In this document: positions 36,782 through 46,423 of the stretch, piece after piece
Layout of the letters: every line of letters starts with the position of its first letter
How positions within the stretch are numbered: position 1 is the first letter of the stretch
NCBI GenBank assembly: GCA_030248065.1
Contig: JASAMV010008372.1
Coordinates: 1 to 46,423, forward strand
Source: Rhynchonema sp. JSB1_4
Taxonomy: Eukaryota > Nematoda > Chromadorea > Monhysterida > Xyalidae
Direction of reading: 5' to 3'
DNA length: 46,423 nt
Notes under the pieces: generated by a model
Database searches by the model: none
The model's input: the letters and a program-made list of their open reading frames with translations, nothing else
What the model was told of the DNA's origin: nothing
Made by a program: the position numbers and the translations under genes

Positions 36782-37708
36782 GGCCGCATTCACAATGCAG
36801 CGCGTTAGCGTGTTAGCGCGTTAGCGCGTTAGCGTGTTAGCGCGTTAGCGTGTTGCTTATTAGCGTGCACGCTTTTTCCGCACGCTTTTGCATTCACAAT
36901 GGAAAATTGAAAAAGCGCGTTAGCGTGCGCGCTTATCAGTGACACGCTAATGCGCTAACGCGCTAACGCGCTAATCAGCAAAACGCGTTTGCATTCACAA
37001 TGCCCGTTGGTCTGGGTGTTGGCAAATGCCGAATTTTTTTATTTCTTTGTTTTGAAAACGGCAACCAATCGCTTTCAAGCTTCATTCAAACTTATTTTGA
37101 TTCCAAAAGAACATTTTCCTCAAATGTAAAATCTAGCTAGTCGCGACATGAACAATCCATGCGTGCAATACAGTCTCCTTGTCGTGTCATGCATCACAAT
37201 TACACCACCAAAAAGGATGCACAACACATAAGCAGATGAACAATGTGCTGCGCAACGTTTGCTTGCTGCTAATATCACAGCAGCCGAAACTGTTTGCCTC
37301 AATCGATTGATAGCGAAAAAAGATATGCTTCTGAGCATCAAAATGGAGCAAAAATATTCTCAGTGAACGCAGCAGGCTTTATTTCCTATGTTTTCACATT
37401 TTTCGCGGTACGATAATGTTTTCAAATCAAATTATAAACTTTAGAACACGCGCATCCAGTGCTAACGCGCCAAAAAATTAGAACCAGTCCTAATAGTGAA
37501 AAGCGCGTTAGCGTGCACGCTAACGCGCCAACGCGCTAATCAGCTTTGCATTGTGAATGCAAAAGCGCGTTGCGCATCTGCGCGTTAGCGTGCGAGAAAA
37601 GTTGCTCGCACGCTAACGCGCTAATCAGCTTTTTCCATTGTGAATGCAAAAGCGTGCGCATCTCGCACGCTAACGGGCTAACACGCTAACGCGCTTGCAT
37701 TGTGAACA
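36782..37708. repeat. GCGTTAGCG-repeat module of the composite
   Basis: Dense GCGTTAGCG/CGCTAACGC repeats occupy both flanks (36800-36985 and 37500-37705) around about 500 bp of unique sequence. The motif GCATTCACAATG, identical to the element tip, recurs internally near 36890, 36987, 37546, 37637 and 37697. The right end stops at TTGCATTGTGAA, lacking the final TGCGGCC expected of a full tip. Confidence 0.75.
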
Positions 37709-38280
37709 TACCTGTTGAATTAGTGACTCGGTTAGTACTTAAGCGTGACTCGGTTGGAGGCGTGCGAAGTACAGCCCTTCAAATGAGGCGTGCGAAAGAC
37801 AAATTGCGTCAAATGAGGCGTGCGACGTACAGTGAGGCGTGCGAAAGACATCCGACACAAAATGAGGCGTGCGACGTACAGTGAGGCGCGCGAAAGACAG
37901 ACGGCGTGAAATGAGGCGTGCGACGTACAGTGAGGCGTGCCAAGTACACTGAGGCGTGCCAAAATCAGCCAAGATGAGGCGTGCGAAAGACAACCGACAG
38001 AAAATGAGGCGTGCGAAAGACATCAGACGTCAGATGAGGCGCGCGAAAGACACCCGACGTCAGATGAGGCCTACGAAAGACATCCGACGCCAAATGAGGC
38101 GTGCGAAAGACATCAGACGTAAGATGAGGCGCGTAAAAGACGTATGACATCAATTGAGGCGTGCGAAAGACACACCCACTTCAAATGAGGCGTGCGAAAG
38201 TCACCCCCACTTCAAATGAGGCGTGCGAAAGTCACCCCCACTTCAAATGAGGCGTGCCAAGTTCATTCGTGTAATACGTA

Positions 38281-38608
38281 TAGTCCGTCCACCAGCTCAT
38301 GGCACTTTGTGTTGCTGCTGGCCGACTTGTTCCCTTCCTCCACGTTCTAATGAAAGAGAAATTGAGTTTCCGAAAAAAATTATTTTTGCTCCTAAATTGC
38401 TGTCTTTATGAAATCGACGTGTTTTATAGATTTTAATTTAATTTAATTTTAAATTTGATCGATTTCAATCCTTTTCGACACATTTTATTATTTTTTTAGT
38501 TTTTTTTGCAAGATCGCTCACACTCAATTTCTCTTTCATTAGAACGTGGAGGAAGGGAACAAACCAGCCAGCAGCAACACAAAGTGCCATGAGCTGGTGG
38601 ACGGACTA
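38281..38608. mobile_element. TA-flanked MITE, copy 1 (Tc1/mariner-like)
   Basis: The ends are TAGTCCGTCCACCAGCTCAT and the inverse ATGAGCTGGTGGACGGACTA, with long TIRs (about 90 bp) and an AT-rich core. TA flanks each side. The corresponding position in the right arm of the surrounding palindrome (39943-39944) has a single TA and no insert, which proves that this is an insertion with TA duplication. Confidence 0.93.
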
Positions 38609-38667
38609 TACCACTGACATCTGCAGTGGCTTGTACCATGCTGATATATGATGCGGCGTACCAAGTA

Positions 38668-38994
38668 TAGTCCGTCCACCAGCTCATGGCACTTTGTGTT
38701 GCTGCTGGCTGGTTTGTTCCCTTCCTCCACGTTCTAATGAAAGAGAAATTGAGTTTCCAAAAAAATTATTTTTGCTCCTAAATTGCTGTTTTTATGAAAT
38801 CGACGTGTTTTATCGATTTTAATTTAATTTAATTTTAAATTTGATCGAATTCAATCGTTTTCGACACATTTTCTTAATTTTTAAGTTTTTTTTGCAAAAT
38901 CGCTCACGCTCAATTTCTCTTTCATTAGAACGTGGAGGAAGGGAACAAACCGGCCAGCAATAACACAAAGTGCCATGAGCTGGTGGACGGACTA
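38668..38994. mobile_element. TA-flanked MITE, copy 2
   Basis: It has the same ends and core as the copy 57 bp to its left, with a few differences (for example GGCTGGTTTG against GGCCGACTTG). TA flanks both ends, and the empty TA site is preserved at 39886-39887 in the right arm. The two copies are in the same local segment but at separate TA sites, so they are two insertion events. Confidence 0.93.
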
Positions 38995-40466
38995 TACGTT
39001 TAGAATGAGGCGTGCGAAGTACATCGGACGTCAAATGAGGCGTGCGAAGTTCGGATTTTCGAAACTCGCTTGTAAAGGCTCGTAGAGCGATTCTGAAATC
39101 AGTTCTGGAAACGATTCATTTTTGCGTGGTTTATACTTTTTTTAAATTAATTGAAGTCCTTAATTGATTCCGGAATTTAATTCGGAATCAAAAAATCACC
39201 GATCGATCGGTCACCGCCGATCCGGATCAGCGACCGTTGCTTGCGGTGCTGTTCTTATATATGCATTTGGCGAAACATTTTTGCCCATCAGTGCACTAGT
39301 GTATTGGAGAATTTTAGTTTGCTGAAGTTCGATCAGTTGTCAGAACACATTGCCGTGGACGTCCACAAACATGCGAGTTGAAGCGTGCGATGTACATTGA
39401 GGCGTGCGAGGCACAAAACAAATGTTACATCGCATACTGTTGTCGTTTTTGTCTCACTGTACATTGCGCGCCGCAAGTGTATTTTGCAGGCACAATATAT
39501 GTTGTTGTTTATGTTCATAGCAAGTTTTGAACGGTATTCTGCCGCCCAATCGAGGATTTTCACTCTAAAAGTCGCCAACACACTAGTGCACTGACGGGCA
39601 AAAATGTTTCGCCAAATGCATACATAAGAACAGCACCGCAAGCAACGGTCGCTGATCCGGATCGGCGGTGACCGATCGATCGGTGATTTTTTGATTCCGA
39701 ATTAAATTCCGGAATCAATTAAGGACTTCAATTAATTTAAAAAAAGTATAAACCACGCAAAAATGAATCGATTCCAGAACTGATTTCAGAATCGCTCTAC
39801 GAGCCTTTACAAGCGAGTTTCGAAAATCCGAACTTCGCACGCCTCATTTGATGTCCGATGTACTTCGCACGCCTCATTCTAAACGTACTTGGTACGCCGC
39901 ATCATATATCAGCATGGTACAAGCCACTGCAGATGTCAGTGGTACATATTACACGAATGAACTTGGCACGCCTCATTTGAAGTGGGGGTGACTTTCGCAC
40001 GCCTCATTTGAAGTGGGTGTGTCTTTCGCACGCCTCAATTGATGTCATACGTCTTTTACGCGCCTCATCTTACGTCTGATGTCTTTCGCACGCCTCATTT
40101 GGCGTCGGATGTCTTTCGCACGCCTCATTTGACGTCGGATGTTCTTCGCACGCCTCACTGCACGTCGCACGCCTCATTTTGTGTCGGTTGTCTTTCGCAC
40201 GCCTCATCTTGGCTGATTTTGGCACGCCTCAGTGTACTTGGCACGCCTCACTGTACGTCGCACGCCTCATTTGACGACGTTTGTCTTTCGCACGCCTCAC
40301 TGTACGTCGCACGCCTCATTTGACGCGGTTTGTCTTTCGCACGCCTCAGTGTACGTCGCACGCCTCATTTGACGTCGTTTGTCTTTCGCACGCCTCATCT
40401 GAAGGGCTGCACTTCGCACGCCCCGACCGAGTCGCTAATCCAACAGGTATGATTGTGAATGCAGCC

Positions 40467-41242
40467 TAAAGTTACGCATCGTCACATAAAGTTGGTTTTG
40501 TTCCCCAAACTGTGTTCCTGAACGAATCTGGTTGCCTTGCGTAGAAAAGTGCTCCACACTCTGTAATAGGCACTTAGGCAGTATCTGCATGCAAGCCTAA
40601 TTGCCTAATAATGGACACGTGCATAATGTAAAGTACACAAACCGTGTTGTTTCATGTCGTCGTTTTTACTTTTCATTGTTCACGCTCTCTTGTTCCCATG
40701 TCCGTCTCATTGGAGCAGTGCACTTCACCTTGAAAGCTTCAGGTGGAGGAGCAGAGCACCAGTTCTGCTATCGCCCAAAAATTTATCTGGTACCGAAAAC
40801 CATGATACATAATGGTGAACCATTGTACCCAACATTATCTATGATGCACCTAGCCAAGCATGATTAAAGTGAAATGTTCCGACACCGCCCGACCGCTTAG
40901 CGACCCTGTTGATGACATGAGTATAATCCCAATGGGAGATCTCTCGATACAAGGCTAGGCTACCGCGCCCGGTCTCCCAACACGGCAGGGGAATTAGTCG
41001 CACTTTTTGCTGGTTCATATCTTGTCATCCGGCCGGTTTTGACAAGTTTGGAACGTGTGTTTCTGCGTTTCTGTTGTTTGTATTAGTTGCTAACTGCGCT
41101 TGCAGTTTGTTCGTTCAGGTTGTTTTTTTGCGAAAAAAGTTCGTTAAAATTTCTGACAGATGATCCGCTCGTGCCCGCTGTTTGTGTATTTTTCACTGAC
41201 AAAACTACACGGTGATCGGCTTTAGTTCTTGTTTGGACTATT
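40467..41242. other. region with one weak exon candidate
   Basis: At about 40718-40864 a plus-strand frame (HFTLKASGGGAEHQFCYRP... ending MMHLAKHD and a stop) looks protein-like and follows an AG after a pyrimidine-containing stretch. I cannot assign a family or find a partner exon. The rest shows nothing. Confidence 0.2.
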
Positions 41243-41249
41243 TTGTACA

Positions 41250-41283
41250 GTATAAATATACTGGAGCCCCGTTCATTTGTCAG
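41250..41283 (+). promoter_or_regulatory. candidate core promoter: TATA box plus initiator
   Basis: TATAAATA (41251-41258) is followed about 29 nt later by TCAGTTT (41279 onward), the spacing and sequence typical of an arthropod-style TATA/Inr promoter. An ATG at 41321 in AACATGC context follows after a 5' leader of about 42 nt. This is inference from motifs only. Confidence 0.45.
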
Positions 41284-41320
41284 TTTCAGTTTTCACAACT
41301 TTCAGCGACAGAACAGCAAC

Positions 41321-41446
41321 ATGCTTTTATCTAATTTTAGATCACAACTTTTTTATTTTTTCAGCTTTTTGTGCTCGCTTGCTTTATGGTTGCGCTGTCC
41401 GCGCTTTGTAATAAGTATGACAATAAAAGTACACAGTTCTCAGGTA
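41321..41446 (+). CDS. possible first coding exon(s) of a small secreted protein
   Basis: Directly below the candidate promoter, the ATG frame begins MLLSNFRSQLFYFFSFLCSL, a leader-like hydrophobic run. In another frame, after a strong acceptor (TATTTTTTCAG at about 41364), the sequence reads LFVLACFMVALSALC, also leader-like. A donor CAG|GTACGC follows at 41446-41447. No downstream domain identifies the product, and the frame is undecided. Confidence 0.25.
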
Positions 41447-44146
41447 CGCAAAAGAGCAACGCGCAATCGTCCAAATTTTATGTTACACCCAATATTTTCC
41501 ACTTCCGTGCCATAATCAGTTTTAAACGCCGAATGACACAAAATCGCTCCATAAAACTCAACCGAACTCAAAAGAAGACATTATCCTTCCTTCTCGTTCG
41601 CTGTTCTCAAAATTGAAAAGCGCTCGGCTGATGTTGTTTGTAGTTCGCTTGCGCTTTTTGGCCCACAAATCAGCGATCATAAAATTTGGTCGTCAAAAGT
41701 GCAAAGATGGCACGACACAAATAATAATAAGCCGAAATGCGGTGCGCGCTTCCCAAACACGTGTTTTCAGAACATTAGGTATACAACATCTTTTGTTGGT
41801 GTTGCTTGAATTTTCTGGGTACGACATGGGTATCGTCTTGTTGGCGTTCATTTTCGTGTGTGACCACAAGATCACCTGGGCAAACACCATGGATGGGTAG
41901 GTTAACAAAGGTGCTGCAGTCTTCTCCAATCAAGAACCTAATGTTTCAGCACTCACTAGGTGCAACAGTACCCATCAAACAACATCATCAGACAATGCTT
42001 ATGGTCACGCTTTTTATCCCTTGTTTGCTTATCCTATTGCATCTCACATGAAGGTGACCGCACTTTGTGATATCTACGTATTTATTTATTATTTGTACAA
42101 CCAAAGTCCATGCTTGAGAACTGTACACATTACTGACACAAGCGTAGAAACACGTTGCTTGCTCTTGTTCTTTTTGTTGCTGAGAACATTACATACTGCG
42201 ATGCCATAGAGCCTGTTTTTATCAATTTTCAGTCGAAATCTGTTTCTGGCTCATTTGGTCACCTGGTTTTGCAAATTAGCGTCAGCTTGAGCACACACAG
42301 ACAAACAGAAGCTAATTTTAAATTTTGTTTCTGTTTTACAGGCAGCTGGGCTGCTTAATCGAGTTTTTATGCATTCTCTCAAATCCCAAATCAAACAAAA
42401 GCTAGTACTGATAGCCACCATAATTCAATTCACAGCTCTGCGGCCATCGGGAGTGCATAGTTTTACAAAAACAGTGGAAATGCATTTGAATTTGCCAACC
42501 AAATTTGTTTTTGTCATTCCCCCAGAGAATATTCGTTTCTCGCGCAAATTTGTGTTCCCCCGTATTTATGGTATTTGGTTGTGCGTGGTTCATCATAAGC
42601 CCAGCGCACTTTGGGTGAAATTGTGTTCGAATTCGAATTGTTGGTTATAAATTTTCTGGACAAGATAATAGTTCATGCCCTACCGCACTTACACGTTTGA
42701 CCATACTGAACAGAACACGGAAAAAATGGCTTTTATGGCACTGTGGCTAACAACACAATCCTGTCAACAAACAAGCCAAAAGTTTGAATTGTCAACCACT
42801 TTCGAGGGCAGAATATGCATGCTTTTCAGACATTACGTGAAGCGTGGATAAATCCACTTTGGTCCAAGCAAAAGCGTTTGAGTTTCTAATAATCGAATAT
42901 GGGCATGTTTATCGTTTTCGAGCTAAAGCGTTCGGATTTGGACCTCTGGCAATAATAATGCACGGTGCACTTTGCTAGATGACTAAGTACCAGTCTTCAG
43001 AACATGGGTTCACCAAACTGTTATTCTCCCAACCATGCCAAGAAACTTTCACATTATTGCCCTTTATTTGAAAACAGTACCCCTGCAGCTGTTTAGGGCA
43101 CTTTCGCCGCAAGTTGCCGGCGGCTACCGAAGCTGAAGCTTATCATAAATATTGGATGATGTCTAACTGTCGGTTACTCAGTTTTAGTCATAAACCGTTT
43201 GGCTAGTAGGTTGGCCAAGTCCACCGCGGAATGACCCTAGCTATCCACATGTGCATCTTGAAACATAGAAAGTAGGCGGAGTTGGGATCCTCTTATGCGG
43301 TGCACGCGCACAGGATTTTCGCACCATGTTATTCCCATTATATCCTGTATCCCATACCTTCCCCGGGAATTTCTGGCCCTTTTAGTACAAGTTTTGTATC
43401 TTCTTATCTTTTCTTTCGCAAACTGAGGCACAAAATGTTATCTATCATGCTCAATCAAAAAAGTTTATAGACTTTTGATGTATCAGTATATACTCTTGCC
43501 TTGCTTTGTGAGCTTCTTGGATATTTTGCCTGTTTGTGATGTGCTAAGACGCTAAGAGCCTAGTCGTGTCAAAAGATAAGCACTGGGTATCCAGTTACAC
43601 TTACAAGCTGATATTTTACACTCTTGTTGTTTTGTAAGCTGTATTTATAAGTGCGTATAATGACAACCACAGTAAACTTTTCAAAGTTGTATACTTTGCC
43701 TTGAGTTTTGCTGTGCACTTCACAAAACATCATCCGGTAATCAGATACCTCATCGTCAACTACTGCTCGACTCGAATAAACTTGTTAAATGTTAGGCGAT
43801 ATGATGCGTATTTTATCGGTTCTCACTTTCGGCTGAGTTGCGAGACGCGAGTGTGAGGCATTTTGCGCAGCGTTTTTACTGAAAAAAATGCTACGAAATA
43901 TAGCGCCAAGTGTCTCTTGTGTTTTCTGTCATTCCTTCACGTCTTGTTGAACATTGTTTGCTCGTCTCAGCTAACAACACAAAAATCTCGGATTTTCCTG
44001 AATCACTACTGGTGTTGTACAAAACATAATTTTGTTCACTTTGCATGTTTGTTGGTACACCTGTCATAAATTACTGTATTTTAGTGGCCAAATATTTTTG
44101 TTGTTTCAGAAAATTACTGTTATTTTATTCTCACAAAATAGTAAAA
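41447..44146. other. no recognised gene
   Basis: Frames up to about 95 codons (for example 41613-41900 and 42369-42650) have no domain that I recognise. The stretch could hold introns or exons of the putative gene starting at 41321 or the 5' flank of the discoidin gene. Confidence 0.35.
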
Positions 44147-45390
44147 ATGAGTGGAAATTACGAACCTTCGTCCAAAAATAGTCGACCGTCTATTTATTTA
44201 CCCAGCCATCGACTTATCAATGTTTCTGGAGCATTATCACTCGCTCTCCTGATTATCGCACCAACACTGGGTTTAGCTTCACCGGATGCGCATGGCGGTA
44301 AGCTTTGATACCTGTTCTTTGTTTGATTGGACAGTAAAGTGCTTTGATTGCAGAAAATTGGGGTACTGACTATTTTTTGACGGTCGAGGTCCCAAACTGC
44401 CACTTTGTGATGTCCCAAAGGCCAAAGATGCCATAAATTATCGCTCTCGTGGCTCCGGAAGGTGTGTAAACAAAGACAGGAGTGAGTTATCAAACACACT
44501 TCACTTTGGGAACCGCGGCAACTGTTCCTTTTATCAAGCCAGACAACTGTGCAAACTTTGGCGCACATTGAGAATTCAGAATATTTTTGCTGTGCGTATA
44601 AGCACAGCACGAGATTAAATCCACAAAGCCTTATGCGTTGAAAGGTCGCGCTGCTGAGTGCTTTTGCGCACGGCACCAATATTCTAGGTAAAAGAGTGCG
44701 TATCTATCCCGCTTGAGGCGCCACAAGCCTGTGATAGATCAACACACTTCTGTGAAGGGTCAATTAAGCCGCCAATGAAGGAGCCAGTTGTTGAGAATTA
44801 TGCTTATATATTATTATTGGTCACTTCATCCAAATGAAAACAGTTGTTGTTGTTGTTTATTCTGGAGTGGAGAGTCACATTTTGAGGTGTTTAGTTTGCA
44901 TATGTGGTTTTGTTTGCCCTCGATGTGTTCGGGCATTAGAGATCGCAGCAAGAACAGGACTTGATCCGAACTGCAAATTTCAACCAAGTTGTAAGTGTGT
45001 GTCTGTGGAATTACAAGTTAATGTACACAATGCCACAACAACGGCAAGAAGAACGACAACAGCAATGTCATCGACCTGTGACCAGTCAAACAGCACGCAC
45101 AAATCGAACCACTGTGTACCGCCACAATACACTCGTCTTTTGGCGCACGGAGTACAATACACTCGTCTTTTAGAGACCCTAAAAAGGAACTCTAAATAAC
45201 AGCAGAAAACACAAGTGACCATCTGCGGCAGTGAGACGTACTCACCAAAACGATTTCACCACTTTTCAGCCCGCGGCCACACCGATGATTGCAGTGCACC
45301 ACTGGGCATGGAGGATCATCGCATTCTGGATTCACAGATCACGGCCAGTTCGAGTTTTGATCAAGTCTCGGTCGGGCCACAGAACGCAAG
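44147..45390 (+). CDS. discoidin (F5/8 type C) domain protein, 5' end only
   Basis: Exon A (44147-44297) starts in an AAAATGA context and encodes 50 residues. A polar N terminus is followed by the hydrophobic GALSLALLIIAPTLGLA, a signal peptide or anchor, then SPDAHG and a donor GTAAGC in phase 1. Exon B (45270-45390) follows the acceptor ACTTTTCAG, also phase 1. It encodes CSAPLGMEDHRILDSQ, then ITASSSF, then GPQNAR, the unmistakable start of a discoidin domain, and ends with AG|GTTGGT. Joining A to B places the domain right after the leader, as in discoidin-domain receptors and neurexin-IV-like proteins, which bind collagen or other extracellular partners. The rest of the domain is not visible before the right edge, so the family cannot be settled. 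An extra small exon at 44352 cannot be excluded. Confidence 0.8.
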
Positions 45391-46423
45391 GTTGGTATTT
45401 CAATTTTATGCCGGTTTTTTAAATTCCGTGTTTGATTTTTGCCTGATATCGGTTTATCGATGTTTCTTGCTGACAATGGACATGATAACAAGCACACAAT
45501 ACCGTATGACGGCCACCATTTCAAAAACAGACCCCACACTGCGATGTTGTAACAGATGTCCACTCGTATAAATGCAGGATCACATTGTGCCCTTTTAACG
45601 AAGCAAGCAAGCTTCATGTCCAGTGGCTTAATTGATACATCAATTATAATAAAATGGCTAATGGTCACTTCGCTCCCTATTTTTGAACCTCTCATGCTGC
45701 CTGAGCTACCGGATCGGTGTTGTGACGCTTTGTTACAACCAATTGTGCCACTAAAAGCAGATATGCACCCAGTCTAAAGGTGAAGTGTGCATCTTTACAA
45801 TTATTGCACTCATGCCTTTGGGGGTCTTAAGCTCAAATTGGTGGCCATGACCTTTGGTGTATGTATATGAGGGAGAACCTCTGCAATTCATTTCTCTCGC
45901 AGTTCGGTGGCTAAATTGTCTTTGTTCAGCGGAACAGAGCCATTTTTTGGTATTCAATGGGGTTATTGGATGCGGGGACAACGCACCCCAAGTGCAATTG
46001 AACTCGGGACCCAGTAATATACCAGCACAGGGCCACCACACCGGTCAAGTCAAGTCAAACCTGAACTGCACTGCAATGTGCTGCATGTTTCATTGTTTTA
46101 CTGCATAATCGACCAACTGTTGTTTTCATGTTCTGGTTTGCGAATGGGATAAATCGAACTGTTCACAATAGAAAAAACTGTAGCTCCACAAGCCATGTGC
46201 TTTTTCGTTTATTGCAGGGACAAGCTTTTTTTATCAAGGTACAGAGAGGGCCATTATGGTACATAGTTTGGTATCCGAGAAAGTTGCAGCAGAAAAAGTG
46301 ATGCTGTGCAACACAAATCTGATTTACCACACAAAAGCAGGCCTGTGGTTTTCTTTCATTACCACTGAACCCTGACCTGCTAATCTGTGCGGGCAAGAAA
46401 TATTAGTTTCGCTCCGGTGATTT
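45391..46423. other. probable intron of the discoidin gene, to the window edge
   Basis: After the donor at 45391 I find no sequence resembling the next discoidin strands (NxxW...QWLQVDL). The remainder is probably one long intron. The gene continues beyond the window. Confidence 0.45.

Larger units (their letters stand above)
37709..40455. repeat. long palindrome of GAGGCGTGCG 30-bp repeats
   Basis: The left arm runs 37709-39303 and the right arm 39578-40455, with a loop of about 275 bp. Both arms carry arrays of units of about 30 bp, each starting GAGGCGTGCGAAAGACA and followed by a variable 12-14 nt (left 37755-38260, right about 39960-40420). Nearer the loop, both arms share a unique stretch including CCGATCGATCGGTCACCG. 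The left arm is longer because of two inserted MITEs. Open frames across the array (Arg/Ala/Lys/Asp repeats) are by-products of the unit. Confidence 0.85.
36782..40466. mobile_element. composite foldback element with TAA target duplication
   Basis: The left tip is GGCCGCATTCACAATGCAGC and the right tip (inverse) is GGCTGCATTCACAATCATAC. TAA abuts both outer ends (36779-36781 and 40467-40469), a 3-bp duplication as made by PIF/Harbinger elements. The left part (36782 to about 37708) is rich in GCGTTAGCG repeats and has several internal GCATTCACAATG motifs in both orientations. The right part (from about 37709) is a long palindrome of GAGGCGTGCG repeats. There is no transposase. The structure is a fusion of two related elements. 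Confidence 0.8.

Noticed and set aside
37739..38147. Arg/Ala/Lys/Asp repeat proteins in several frames of the array
   Set aside because: They are by-products of the 30-bp unit, present on both strands and in the mirrored arm, with no start context or splice support.
37755..38260. CRISPR-like array of units of about 30 bp
   Set aside because: The conserved GAGGCGTGCG blocks and short variable parts resemble repeat/spacer at first sight. The 'spacers' are similar to one another and only 12-14 nt, the same array is mirrored in the other arm of a palindrome, and the genome is animal.
1..46423. Bacterial or viral origin of the window
   Set aside because: Phase-consistent spliceosomal introns in three animal gene families, MITEs and microsatellites exclude it. 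No viral genes were seen.

Overview
This is nuclear DNA from an animal, most likely an invertebrate. Genes are sparse and split by introns. The three recognisable genes are typical metazoan ones: a Cys-loop anion channel, a rhodopsin-class GPCR and a discoidin-domain protein. Introns are mostly short (about 60-310 nt, with one of about 1.1 kb). The phylum cannot be fixed from sequence alone. There are no operons, bacterial-type ribosome binding sites or rRNA genes.

Layout. Positions 1-15,300 are gene-poor, with hAT-type and TACAGT-type short terminal-inverted-repeat (TIR) elements and one unusually long uncharacterised ORF. Positions 15,520-19,538 (+) carry a ligand-gated chloride channel subunit in about ten exons whose splice phases all agree (about 573 aa). 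A 1.08-kb near-perfect palindrome starts 21 bp after its stop codon. Positions 21,498-22,085 are a foldback element. Positions 22,421-28,088 (-) are a seven-transmembrane receptor gene (about 343 aa when the interruption is ignored). Its second coding exon is interrupted by a 4.17-kb foldback transposon at 23,670-27,835, which holds further nested repeats. Positions 28,600-31,560 hold a CCCGAT array, a 156-bp satellite, a 280-bp-arm hairpin around a tRNA-like spacer, and a tract almost free of G. Positions 31,560-36,780 show no convincing gene. Positions 36,782-40,466 are a composite foldback element flanked by TAA/TAA. It is built from GCGTTAGCG-type repeats and a long palindrome of GAGGCGTGCGAAAGACA-type repeats, with two TA-flanked MITEs inserted in only one arm. 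Positions 40,467-44,100 contain a possible core promoter and weak ORFs. Positions 44,147 to the right edge hold the 5' end of a secreted or membrane protein: a signal-type exon spliced in phase to a discoidin (F5/8 C) exon.

The main story is the mobile DNA. One terminal signature, GGCYGCWTTCACAAT, caps the interrupting GPCR element and both ends of the 36.8-40.5 kb composite. The sequence just inside each end is an entirely different short-repeat array. A second signature, TACAGTNCCNGNTGCAATT, does the same for three other elements. The window therefore looks like a collection of foldback elements with conserved tips and interchangeable subterminal arrays. One of them breaks a receptor gene, and another preserves 'before' and 'after' states of two MITE insertions in its two arms. 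The mobile-element family names (Harbinger-like, hAT-like, Tc1/mariner-like) rest on tip sequence and target-site duplications. No transposase is visible.
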